This document shows, piece after piece, positions 51,127-59,285 of a DNA stretch of 59,634 nt. Under the pieces are notes generated by a model, which had not been told where the DNA came from, ran no database searches, and was given only the letters and a program-made list of their open reading frames with translations. This DNA is from Actinomycetes bacterium (lineage in GTDB: Bacteria; Actinomycetota; Acidimicrobiia; Acidimicrobiales; RAAP-2). Location: NCBI GenBank assembly GCA_021786095.1, contig JAJYNX010000027.1:1-59634 (forward strand). Direction: 5' to 3'. A program made the position numbers and the translations under genes. The number at the start of each line of letters is the position of its first letter. Position 1 is the stretch's first letter.

Positions 51127-51523
51127 CGCTCTGCTCCGTCACGGTCACCGCTCGCCGCCACGCCTCGTGGATGGGGTGGAAGAGATCCGCGCACTCGCGC
51201 ACCAGCACCACACTCTTCTCGAGGTTGGCGCGCACGAGGTGCTGCTCGATGAAGGCGTACACCGACTCGAGCTCACGACCGCCCGGAAAACCGTCCGGCT
51301 CGAGCGCGACGCGCAGGAGCCGCACGCTGCGCTGGGCGTGCTGGAGGTTCTCGTCGCACGTCGCGTAGTCCACCTGCTCGATCGCGGTCTCGGCGCGAGC
51401 CAGATCGGCCGCGATCCGCTCGCAGATCATGATCAGCAGATGGGGGCCGTCCGCGGTGTGCACCGCCTGACCCTGGTAGACGAGCGCCGGATTGCGAGCG
51501 ATCACGGGGAACCTACCCGACAT
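51104..51523 (-). CDS. fliS: flagellin export chaperone FliS
   Basis: 139 residues, all-helical. Features of FliS are visible: GPHLLIMICERIAADLARAE, AIEQVDYATCDENLQHAQRS, LESVYAFIEQHLVRANLEKS. Binds the flagellin C-terminus; in other species it also cooperates with FliW. ATG start lies 11 bp inside the fliD 3' end. Confidence 0.9.
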   Translation of the reverse strand: MSGRFPVIARNPALVYQGQAVHTADGPHLLIMICERIAADLARAETAIEQVDYATCDENLQHAQRSVRLLRVALEPDGFPGGRELESVYAFIEQHLVRANLEKSVVLVRECADLFHPIHEAWRRAVTVTEQSGDATHVG

Positions 51524-54023
51524 TGAGCGTCGAGCCCGAGGGGAACAGCGACGAGGACGAGGACGAGGACGAGGAGTTCGCCAGGAACTTGCTCTCTGAG
51601 GTCAGCTGGACCAGCGCGGCCTCCATGGCGGCGAACTCCTGGGCCAACATGGCCTGCTGGGTGCTGATTAGCTGCTTCTGCTGGGCGATCTCACTGGTCA
51701 CGTTGGTCAGGGTCGCGTTCACCCCGCTCAGTGCCGCCGGAATCTGCCCACCGGGCGAGACCACCTGGTTCGCCACGTAGGCCAGCCCCTGGGCCAGGCC
51801 GGGACTGTAGTTCACCGTGCCGAGCGGCGTCGAGGACGTCACGCCCGTCGTCGTGACCTGGAGCACCAGCCCGTTCGCGGGATTCGCGGGATCAGCCAGT
51901 GAGAGCATCTGGCCGACGCCGGTCGCGGCCTGCCCGTTGATGGTTCCCGCGACGTCGACACCCGTGTAGGTAGTCCCGGACGTCGTGAGCCCCAACTGGT
52001 CGGTGCCGGACGCTCCCACCGTGAAACTCGCGGCCGAGCCGTAGGCGGCCGAGCTCATCTGCACGTAGTAGGAGCCACCGACGTCGACCAGTGAGGCGGA
52101 CACCCCGATGCCCGCGGCCGCGAGGGCGCTGTTCATGCCCGCCACCACCGACGACACCGTCTCGCCGGCGCTCGCCGCGTAGGTCGCCGTCGCGGTGCCC
52201 GAGGTGATCGAGTACGTCTCGGCCGTGCTCAGCGTCGACGACGGCGCGGCGAAGGCCACCGAGCCGGTGTCCAGGGCCTGCGCGGCCGACTGGCTGATCG
52301 TGACGGCGTAGCTGCCCGGCGTCGTCTGGTCACTGGCCCCCGCCACGCTGACCTCGCCCGCGTAGGTCGAACTCGACGGCGTGAACGTCCCGCCCTCGGT
52401 GAACATGGACCGCACGGCCGCCGGATTCGCGTCGTAGGCGGTGGCGAACGCCGTCGGATTGAACGTGATGGTCCCCGAGGACGTGATGGCCAGGCCGGCG
52501 GACTCGCCCGGCGTCCCGTCCGAGCCGGCGGCCGACGTGCCCACCGCGTTGCCCACGATCGCGAGGACCCGCTGAGCCAGCGCGTTCAGCGACGTCACCC
52601 CGTTGAGGGGGCCCGCGACGCCCGTCGTGGGGTCGTACGCGGTGTCCGTCGCCAGCGTGCTCAGCAGCGTGTTGGCCGCGTTCACCAGGGCCGAGACCTG
52701 GCTGGCCATCTGGGAGCCGTCGGGTGACACGGTGAGGGTCACCGGCGTCGCGCTCACCTGGCCGAGGTCGACGGTGATCCCGGGAAGGAGGCCCGCCACC
52801 TGATTCGTCGAGGAGGTGACCTGCGGACCCCCCACACCCCCCACCGACACGATCGAGTCCTGGGCCGCGGTCGTGGTCTGCATCGCCCCGAGCGAGGACG
52901 ACGCGAAGGCCGCCACGTCGATGGTCGCCGCGCCAGTCAGGCCGGTCGCGTTCGACGTGATCTCCAGCGCGTACTGGTTGCTCCCCTCCTCGAGCGCGTT
53001 GGCCGTCACGCCGACGTTGGCCCCGTTGATGGCGTTGACCACCGACGCGAGTGAGCCGTTGCCCACCGAGACGTTCTGCGCTGTCATGGAGCCGAGGGCG
53101 AGGGGGCCCGATAGGTTCGCGTTCAGCGTGCCTCCGCTGCCCGACGTCAGGGTCACCGTCGTCGTACCGGTCCCCGCGATGTCGGTCACCGTGTTCGCAG
53201 TGCCGTCAACGGTGATGATCCCGTTGGTGCCGTAGACCAGCGCACTGGTCGACAGACCCAGGGTGGCGAGCGCGGTACCGCCCGTGATCTGTAACGACGC
53301 GCTCGATCCCTGCTGCGTCGTGGCGAGCGCCAGGTCGCCGCCCGAGGTCAGCGTGGCGCTGAGCGTCCCGCCCGACGCCTGGGAGATGGCCGCCGCCAGC
53401 TGGGTAGGCGTGTAGGTGCCCGACGCGATGGTCACCGTCGACGACGTGCCGTTGATGGTGGCCGTCACCGTGTCGTTGGTGGAGCCGATCGTGGTGCTCG
53501 CCGCGAGCGGTGTCGTACCCACGACGCCGGCGCCCGCCGACGCCTGGGTCACGCTGATCGTGTGCGCCCCGACCGCGAGCCCCGACTGGCCCGCGAAGGA
53601 GACGATACCGAGCGCCGCGCCCCCCGATCCCACGAGGTAGTCGCCGCTCGCGACGACGTCGCTCGTCGCCGCGACGGTGCCCGCCGAGATCTGGGTGGAG
53701 CCCGTGGCCAGCTGGTCCACCGCCAGCGAGATCGACCCCGCCTGGCTGCCCGACGTGACCGAGCCGGTCGCCACCGAGGAGTTGGACGACGCCACCGAGT
53801 ACGCCTGGTCGTAGGCCAACGGGCTCGCGAGAGCGTCGCCCGCCTGCTGCAGCGCCAGCAGCTCGGAGTTGATGGTCTGGTAGTCCGAGGCCTGCGTCGA
53901 CAGGCTGGCCTGCTGGGCCTGCAGCTGCTGGAGTGGCTGCTCGTAGGCCGCCAGCTCCGCGTTGATGATCTGACTGGTGTTCAATCCCGACAGCAGGCCG
54001 CCAAAGCTCACCGGTGCTGACAT
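51513..54023 (-). CDS. fliD: flagellar filament cap protein FliD
   Basis: 836 residues from ATG 54023 (GGAGGAG upstream); large for FliD. N-terminal signature SFGGLLSGLNTSQIINAELA and the coiled coil (PLQQLQAQQASLSTQASDYQ) are typical. The extended middle is Ser/Thr/Gly-rich with repeated beta-type modules. The C-terminus has the FliD helix (NVTSEIAQQKQLISTQQAML) and ends in a poly-Ser stretch encoded by a 6-bp DNA repeat near 51549-51575. Exported cap; the expanded Ser/Thr domains would be exposed. Confidence 0.92.
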   Translation of the reverse strand: MSAPVSFGGLLSGLNTSQIINAELAAYEQPLQQLQAQQASLSTQASDYQTINSELLALQQAGDALASPLAYDQAYSVASSNSSVATGSVTSGSQAGSISLAVDQLATGSTQISAGTVAATSDVVASGDYLVGSGGAALGIVSFAGQSGLAVGAHTISVTQASAGAGVVGTTPLAASTTIGSTNDTVTATINGTSSTVTIASGTYTPTQLAAAISQASGGTLSATLTSGGDLALATTQQGSSASLQITGGTALATLGLSTSALVYGTNGIITVDGTANTVTDIAGTGTTTVTLTSGSGGTLNANLSGPLALGSMTAQNVSVGNGSLASVVNAINGANVGVTANALEEGSNQYALEITSNATGLTGAATIDVAAFASSSLGAMQTTTAAQDSIVSVGGVGGPQVTSSTNQVAGLLPGITVDLGQVSATPVTLTVSPDGSQMASQVSALVNAANTLLSTLATDTAYDPTTGVAGPLNGVTSLNALAQRVLAIVGNAVGTSAAGSDGTPGESAGLAITSSGTITFNPTAFATAYDANPAAVRSMFTEGGTFTPSSSTYAGEVSVAGASDQTTPGSYAVTISQSAAQALDTGSVAFAAPSSTLSTAETYSITSGTATATYAASAGETVSSVVAGMNSALAAAGIGVSASLVDVGGSYYVQMSSAAYGSAASFTVGASGTDQLGLTTSGTTYTGVDVAGTINGQAATGVGQMLSLADPANPANGLVLQVTTTGVTSSTPLGTVNYSPGLAQGLAYVANQVVSPGGQIPAALSGVNATLTNVTSEIAQQKQLISTQQAMLAQEFAAMEAALVQLTSESKFLANSSSSSSSSSLFPSGSTLNVG

Positions 54024-54045
54024 GCGCTCCTCCTTCACTGCCCGC

Positions 54046-54071
54046 CGCGTCGGCCCCGCGGGGCCGACGCG
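54046..54071. terminator. 26-bp perfect palindrome upstream of fliD
   Basis: CGCGTCGGCCCCGCGGGGCCGACGCG is its own reverse complement. It sits 22 bases before the fliD start. There is no T-run. It could attenuate read-through from fliC or protect the fliC mRNA 3' end. Confidence 0.55.
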
Positions 54072-54084
54072 TACACGGGGCGGC

Positions 54085-54115
54085 CGCCGCACTCCGGGAC
54101 TCCCGGAGTGCGGCG
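54085..54115 (-). terminator. fliC 3' hairpin, probable terminator without T-run
   Basis: A 14-bp perfect stem (54085-54098 with 54102-54115) and 3-base loop begin six bases after the fliC stop codon. Strong GC hairpin with no T-tract, as in many high-GC actinobacterial terminators. With the palindrome next to it, two hairpins separate fliC from fliD. Confidence 0.65.
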
Positions 54116-54121
54116 GGGCGA

Positions 54122-54958
54122 CTACTGCAGGATCTTCTGGGCCAGGTTGGGCAACTGCTGCGCCTGGTAGAGCACCGACATGCCCGCCTGCTCCAGAATC
54201 TGCAAGGACGCGAACTGGGTCGTGGCCTGCGCGACATTCACGTCGACCAGGTTCGCGTGGGCCGCCTGGATGTTCTCCTGAGCGGTCGTCAGGTTCGCCG
54301 ACAACGAGGTCATCTGGTTCTGGGTCGCGCCCACGTCGGCCGCCTGGAGGGCGACGGTGGAGATGGCCGACTGCACCGCCGTCATCGCCGCCTCGGCCGA
54401 GGAGACCGTGCCGATGCTGACAGCCGTGCTGTTCACGCCCAGCGCCGTCGAGCTCGACGACGCGATGGTGATGACGATCTGGTCGCTCGCCGTGTTGTAG
54501 GGGCCCACCTGGAACGTCTCACCCGCGTAGGATCCGTTCAGCAGGGCCGTCCCACCGAAGTTCGTGCTCGCCGAGATCTGGTCGAGTTCGCTCTGCAGTG
54601 AGGCGAACTCCGCCTGGGACGCTGACAGCGTCGTGGCGCTCTGCGTGCCGCCGTTGGCCACCTGCGTCGCCAGCGTGTTCATCGTCTGGAGGATCGCCGC
54701 CTCCTGGCCCAGCGCACCCTGGGCGGTCTGCAGCACCGACACCGCGGTCTGGACGTTGCTGATCGCCTGGGTGTAGCCGTTGCCCTCCTCCTGCAGGTAC
54801 TGGCCCACCACGTAGCCCGAGGGGTTGTCCGCGGCCGTCTGGATCTGCAGACCCGACGACAGCTGGCTCACGACCTGGGATAGTGAGGTGTTCGTGGCGT
54901 CGAGGTTGTTGTACGCATTCACCGCCGCCGCGTTGTAGTTGATATCGATTCCCGCCAT
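54122..54958 (-). CDS. fliC: flagellin
   Basis: 278 residues from ATG 54958 (AGGAGG 7 bases upstream). A compact flagellin of D0/D1 domains: N-terminal helix (AVNAYNNLDATNTSLSQVVS, SSGLQIQTAADNPSGYVVGQ) and C-terminal helix (LVDVNVAQATTQFASLQILE, then QAGMSVLYQAQQLPNLAQKI). The central part is short and Ser/Thr-rich (ITIASSSSTALGVNSTAVS), offering O-glycosylation sites. Preceded by its own promoter and a CsrA-type hairpin. Confidence 0.96.
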   Translation of the reverse strand: MAGIDINYNAAAVNAYNNLDATNTSLSQVVSQLSSGLQIQTAADNPSGYVVGQYLQEEGNGYTQAISNVQTAVSVLQTAQGALGQEAAILQTMNTLATQVANGGTQSATTLSASQAEFASLQSELDQISASTNFGGTALLNGSYAGETFQVGPYNTASDQIVITIASSSSTALGVNSTAVSIGTVSSAEAAMTAVQSAISTVALQAADVGATQNQMTSLSANLTTAQENIQAAHANLVDVNVAQATTQFASLQILEQAGMSVLYQAQQLPNLAQKILQ

Positions 54959-54988
54959 GGGATGTCCTCCTGTTGACTTGATCTCCGA

Positions 54989-55020
54989 GGGGAGACGGAG
55001 CATCCTTGCTCCACCTCCCC
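54989..55020 (-). promoter_or_regulatory. fliC leader hairpin with probable CsrA-binding GGA loop
   Basis: In the minus-strand transcript, GGAGCA (55012-55007) pairs with TGCTCC (55002-54997) and the four-base loop is AGGA, giving the string CAAGGATG, close to the CsrA consensus (RUACARGGAUGU). Outer arms (54989-54994 with 55015-55020) can extend the stem. A second GGA lies in the Shine-Dalgarno (CAGGAGGACAT, 54963-54973). Two sites, one over the ribosome-binding site, is the arrangement of the Bacillus subtilis hag leader. Confidence 0.7.
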
Positions 55021-55047
55021 CTACGGACCACCGCGCCCGGGAATTGA
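55020..55047 (-). promoter_or_regulatory. flagellar sigma-28-type promoter for fliC
   Basis: Minus strand: TCAA (55044-55047), 16 bases, TCCGTAGG (55020-55027). The predicted start near 55012-55014 puts the GGA hairpin at the very 5' end of the transcript. Same spacing as the other six sites. Confidence 0.8.
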
Positions 55048-55073
55048 GTGGGCCGCGAGCCCCGAGCCGGCGA

Positions 55074-58000
55074 CTACCGAGACGCCGAGGTGCGGCGCCG
55101 GTCCTCGATCGCCCGCGCCCGCGCGCGCACGTCGCGCGCCACGACCGACGGCGCCAGCAGCCGGCGTGCCCGCGCGCGCGCCCGGGTCGCCAGGGCCTCG
55201 CCGCGGGCCGGCTGGGCGGCCATCGTGCGCATCGCGCGCGCCGCGCCGTCCAGGTCCGGCTCGGCCCACTGCCCGCCCGGCACGCATTGGCGCTCGGCCC
55301 CGGGGATAGGGACCACGGCGCACGGCACGAAGAGGCAACTGCCCTCATCGTGCACCTCCTCGGCGTAGGAGTGGCGAGTGGCGATCGTCGCCGCGCCACT
55401 CATCATGGCGCGCGAGAGGAGCCGGCCGGTCCCCTCGCTGCGGTGCAGCGAGACCACGCACAGACGCTGATCCCCACTCTCATCGAGGATCCGGAGTCGT
55501 CGCCCATCGCCGACCTCGCGCACCTCGACGTCGGGGCGTCGCGCCGCCGCCTCGATCAGGCGAGCGTGCTCCGCAGGGTAGCGTGCCGCGTGGAGCGTCT
55601 CGATCACCAGGTTATGGCCGGCGTGCGGACGAAACGCCTCGCAGTACGCGGCGAGCACCCCGTCGGGATTCTGCCGTTCGACCCCCGTCTGGAAATCCAC
55701 GCTCGCCACGAACGTGCAGCGCGCGTCGTCGAGGGCGCGACGACGCGTCGCGGCGAGAGCGGGGAGGGCCACCGATGAGACCCGACCGACGGACGCGCGC
55801 CCGACGGCCCGGGCCGCGAAGCGCGACGGTGCCCAGACCTCGTGCAGCATCCGTGCCGCCGTGGCCATCATCGGTGAGGGGACGTCGTAGTCCCACGGCC
55901 ACACCCCGATCATGTAACGCCCCTCGAAGGGAGCCACCCCCACGTCCATCGCGAAGTTCGCCAGATCCTCGGGTGACAGGACGAGCAGTGTCGTCTCGAA
56001 GGGGTAGTCGCCGCCGTCGCGGTGCGACCACTCCCAGGGACCCCGCTCACTCGTCGCGCAGTACGACGTGGTCGAGACCGACAGTCCGTATCCGGTGAGC
56101 GCGGTGGCGAGCATCCGGGCCGCGTGTGCCTCGTCGCTGCTGCCCGTGAAGTCTCCCACGATGTTGACGCCCCCACGCCGCGGTCTGTCGCTCACCGCCG
56201 GGGTCTCCCTCGGCCGACCACGCGGCCGACGCGACGACCGCACCGCCGCCAGCGGCGTCGCCTCGCGCGGCGTCGGTGCCTCGGCCACCACCGGGGACTC
56301 GTCGCGTCGCTCGAGGAGCCCGGGGGCGAGGCGACGAACCTGCTCGTCCACCACGGCGCGAGCGGCGGGCTCCAGCCGACCCCGCGCGTCGTGCACGCCC
56401 GCTACCACGCGAGCGTCCGCGAAGCTCCCGTACGCGGCGGCCCCGGCCAGGACGCGCACGACGGGGTCGAGCTCGCGATTGGCGGACATCGCCACGAGCG
56501 GACAGGCGGACGCCAGCGCGCGGGCGCGTAGCCGCGCGGACCAGACGAGCGCCCGGGGCACCGACAAGCGGGGCCCTAGGCGTCCCGCCGCCGCGAGCGG
56601 CTCGAGGCGTTCGGGGAACCGCTCCCAGACGCCCTCCAGGACCGCGTCGGCGAGGTCGGGCGGCTGGCGCAGGAGTCGTCCGAGCACCGCCACGAGGTCA
56701 GCGGCGTCCAGCGCCTCGGCGACCTCGGACGCACTGCGCCCCGCCCGCGCGAGCCACCCGACCAGATCGCCGACGTCCGCCTCGAGCACGCCGTCACGGC
56801 GGATCGCCTCGAGCACGACGTCCGCCGCCTCACTCCAGCGACCGAGGGAGGCCAACGCCTCGCCGCGCAGTGCGGCGAGCATGTGAGTGGCGTACTCGAC
56901 GCCGTCGTCGTCGCGCCCCCGCGAGGGGACCCGTGCCAGTATCGCCAGGCCGGCGTCGGCGTCGCCCATCGCGATGCGCGTGGTCCCCTCGGCGATGTCC
57001 GCCGCTATCTGGAGCACCGACGAGCCGCGCAGCTCGTCCACGCACGACAGAGCCTCGTCGAAACGTCCCCGTCGCGTCAGGATGTTGATGAGGTTGCGCA
57101 GCGCCAGACGCCGCGTGATCGGATCGCCCGACGCCGACGCCGCCTCGCGCAGGGCCTCCACGGCGTCGTCGCTGTGGCCGGCCGATTCGAGGGCGCGTCC
57201 GTAGTTCATCAACGCGTACGCGTGACTGAGGTCGTCATCGTCCAGGGCGGCGCGCGCCAGTAGCAGGTTACGCTGCGCCTTGCCCCTCGTCCCGAAGACG
57301 TCGGCGGCGTAGCCGTGATGCAGGAGCCGAACCCCGCTCGCGTACCCGATCCGTAGTCGTCGGGCGGGGTCGTCGGCCGCGACGACCTGCTCGTGGAGCC
57401 GGTGGCGCCACGTAGCGGCGTCTCGGCGGAAGAGGCGCACTGCCGTGTGGACCGAGCGGGCGTTTCCCGCGCCGTGGAGATTCTCGATCGCCACGAGGTA
57501 GGCCTCCACGTCCGAGCGCCGGTCGCCGAGGAGGGTGCGCACGGCCGACGGATTCGCCAGCAGCTCCTCGTCGGCGTCGAGTGACAGGATCCAGGTGCCG
57601 CGCGCCTGCGCCATCGCCACGTTGCGCGCTCGCGCGAAGGAGTCATCCCAGTAGCCCTGGAAGACGCGCGCGCCTCTCTGCCTGGCGATGGTCACGGACC
57701 GATCGATCGAACCCGTGTCGTACACCACGATCTCGTCGACGAGGTCCGCCACGGAGTCGAGGGCCGCCCCGAGCATGTCCTCCTCGTCCCTCACGATGAG
57801 ACACGCCGAGACGAGACACGGCGGCACCCCGTCGTCGCCGTCCCAGAGTCGGCGAAGGCGGAGCCGATTCTCCTCCACCAGCGCGGGCCACGAACCACCC
57901 CACGCGGCGACGCTCGCACCTCCCACGTGACGCACGGGCAGGCCATCGAGCGCGTGGAGGCGATAGCCGTCGCGGCGCAGCCTCCGGCACAGGTCGTCGT

Positions 58001-58571
58001 CCGCGAGAGCACCGGCGACGTAGCCCTCATCGAAGCCGCCGCAGCCGCGAAAGGCCTCCGTGCGAAGAGCCAGGCAGCAGCCGTCGAGTTGGTCGATCGG
58101 GATCGCCTCGTCCGGTGAGCCTCCCTCCCATCCGCCCGCCAAGCCTCGCGTCACGCCACGCCTATCGCCGCGAGAGCGAGTGCTCGACGCCGTCGCGGAC
58201 TCGTCACCCGCTCGCGGGCCAGCGGCGCCCACGGTCGGGTCTTCGAGTGGCCGCACCAGTTCGTCACGCCATCCCTCGCCGACGACGGCGTCACTGTGCA
58301 GGAAGACCAGCACGTCGCCACGAGCGGCGGCGGCGCCCTGATTGCAGGCGACCGCGAAGCCCTGATTAACGGGATTGGTCACGAGCCGAACCCACTCGTA
58401 ACGGCGCAACTGCTCGGCGGTCGCGTCACGCGACGCGTTGTCGATCACCACCACCTCGTCACTCGGCGCCAGCGTCGGCCGCAGTGCGTCGAGACAGGCC
58501 CGGGTGTGTTCCCACGCGTTCCACACGGGTATCACCACCGATACCGTGCGTCGCTCCGCCCCAGTCGTCAC
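55074..58571 (-). CDS. GT2-GT2-TPR-GT4 giant glycosyltransferase upstream of flagellin
   Basis: 1165 residues. Domain order: a GT2 (1-250; VSVVIPVWNAWEHT, LVFLHSDAVVGEG), a second GT2 (255-410; SACLIVRDEEDMLGAALDSV, ILSLDADEELL), TPR-like helical repeats (~420-720; HAYALMNYGRALESAGHSDD), a basic linker, and a C-terminal glycosyltransferase (~790-1165; GGVNIVGDFTGSSDEAHAAR, LCVVSLHRSEGTGRLLSRAM). GT-TPR fusions modify proteins in other bacteria. Position just upstream of fliC and a flagellar-type promoter point to flagellin glycosylation (inference). GTG start lies 7 bases past the -10, suggesting a leaderless mRNA. Confidence 0.87.
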   Translation of the reverse strand: MTTGAERRTVSVVIPVWNAWEHTRACLDALRPTLAPSDEVVVIDNASRDATAEQLRRYEWVRLVTNPVNQGFAVACNQGAAAARGDVLVFLHSDAVVGEGWRDELVRPLEDPTVGAAGPRAGDESATASSTRSRGDRRGVTRGLAGGWEGGSPDEAIPIDQLDGCCLALRTEAFRGCGGFDEGYVAGALADDDLCRRLRRDGYRLHALDGLPVRHVGGASVAAWGGSWPALVEENRLRLRRLWDGDDGVPPCLVSACLIVRDEEDMLGAALDSVADLVDEIVVYDTGSIDRSVTIARQRGARVFQGYWDDSFARARNVAMAQARGTWILSLDADEELLANPSAVRTLLGDRRSDVEAYLVAIENLHGAGNARSVHTAVRLFRRDAATWRHRLHEQVVAADDPARRLRIGYASGVRLLHHGYAADVFGTRGKAQRNLLLARAALDDDDLSHAYALMNYGRALESAGHSDDAVEALREAASASGDPITRRLALRNLINILTRRGRFDEALSCVDELRGSSVLQIAADIAEGTTRIAMGDADAGLAILARVPSRGRDDDGVEYATHMLAALRGEALASLGRWSEAADVVLEAIRRDGVLEADVGDLVGWLARAGRSASEVAEALDAADLVAVLGRLLRQPPDLADAVLEGVWERFPERLEPLAAAGRLGPRLSVPRALVWSARLRARALASACPLVAMSANRELDPVVRVLAGAAAYGSFADARVVAGVHDARGRLEPAARAVVDEQVRRLAPGLLERRDESPVVAEAPTPREATPLAAVRSSRRPRGRPRETPAVSDRPRRGGVNIVGDFTGSSDEAHAARMLATALTGYGLSVSTTSYCATSERGPWEWSHRDGGDYPFETTLLVLSPEDLANFAMDVGVAPFEGRYMIGVWPWDYDVPSPMMATAARMLHEVWAPSRFAARAVGRASVGRVSSVALPALAATRRRALDDARCTFVASVDFQTGVERQNPDGVLAAYCEAFRPHAGHNLVIETLHAARYPAEHARLIEAAARRPDVEVREVGDGRRLRILDESGDQRLCVVSLHRSEGTGRLLSRAMMSGAATIATRHSYAEEVHDEGSCLFVPCAVVPIPGAERQCVPGGQWAEPDLDGAARAMRTMAAQPARGEALATRARARARRLLAPSVVARDVRARARAIEDRRRTSASR

Positions 58572-58578
58572 CGTAGGA

Positions 58579-58606
58579 GTTACGGCCCAATTGTTACGAA
58601 AATTTA
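58579..58606 (-). promoter_or_regulatory. flagellar sigma-28-type promoter for the 1165-residue glycosyltransferase
   Basis: Minus strand: TAAA (58603-58606), 16 bases, GCCGTAAC (58579-58586). The best match of the seven to the classical TAAA-N15/16-GCCGATAA. The octamer ends 7 bases before the GTG, implying leaderless translation. Confidence 0.8.
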
Positions 58607-58650
58607 GCCTGAATGAATACGCGCCACAGACGTTTCACATGGTGACGGCC

Positions 58651-58656
58651 TATCGT
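58651..58656 (+). promoter_or_regulatory. possible -10 for a leaderless RsiG-like gene
   Basis: TATCGT ends 7 bases before the GTG start, which lacks a Shine-Dalgarno. The -35 region is weak. A leaderless plus-strand transcript, divergent from the glycosyltransferase promoter, would fit. Confidence 0.35.
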
Positions 58657-58663
58657 TGCTATC

Positions 58664-59194
58664 GTGATCGATTCGATCGACAAAATCGAGGCTTTGCTTC
58701 ATCTCACTCAACCGATAACTGGCGACACCCCAACGACAACGTTGCGGCGGTGGCGCAATGAGCTCGTCGAGGCGTCGGTCGCTGTCTCCTACGCCAACAG
58801 CATCCTGGGGCTGGACCTCAGCCTGCTCGAGCGCGCGGCCACGTCGACGCGCGCCGACGTGCTGCAGTACCTCATCGACGAGCTGCCCCATCTGCTGAGC
58901 GATGGATGGGTGGGCGGCGGCTGGTCGCTCTCACCCGACGCCAGTGCCTCGGTCGCCGCCGCGGCCCTCCTGACTCGCCAGGATGCCGCGCTCTACGATC
59001 TACACGCCGCCGTCGCCAGCTGTGACTTCGCCGACCCCGAGGTCGTGAACGACTTGCGCGAGCGCGTCGAGGTACAGCGCGAGCGCCTGCGCGCGCTGCG
59101 CGACCAACTCGAAAGCCGCCTGCGCGACGTCCAGAGCGCCGTGCGCCACCAGTACGCGACCGGTGTCGCGTCGGTCGACGACTGGCTCACGTAG
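58664..59194 (+). CDS. RsiG-like (anti-sigma WhiG family) helical protein, c-di-GMP motif not conserved
   Basis: 176 residues. The architecture resembles the Streptomyces RsiG family: an N-terminal helical pair (LRRWRNELVEASVAVSYANS) with the SYxxxxL landmark at residues 42-43, LIDELPHLLSDG in the middle, and a long C-terminal coiled coil ending QYATGVASVDDWLT, like the RRYxxGxxxVDxLL end of RsiG. RsiG binds c-di-GMP through E-x3-S-x2-R-x3-Q-x3-D; aligned on Ser42, the others read Ser38, Asn45, Gly49 and Ser53, so the motif is lost. It may be a c-di-GMP-independent anti-sigma factor. Family call is by eye and tentative. Confidence 0.6.
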   Translation: MIDSIDKIEALLHLTQPITGDTPTTTLRRWRNELVEASVAVSYANSILGLDLSLLERAATSTRADVLQYLIDELPHLLSDGWVGGGWSLSPDASASVAAAALLTRQDAALYDLHAAVASCDFADPEVVNDLRERVEVQRERLRALRDQLESRLRDVQSAVRHQYATGVASVDDWLT

Positions 59195-59285
59195 CACCCC
59201 AACCGGACGGCGCCGCGCCGGTCGCGCCGTTGACGGCGTGGCGCCCCATCGACGCCGAGTCCTGATCAGCCCGCGGCAACCACCA

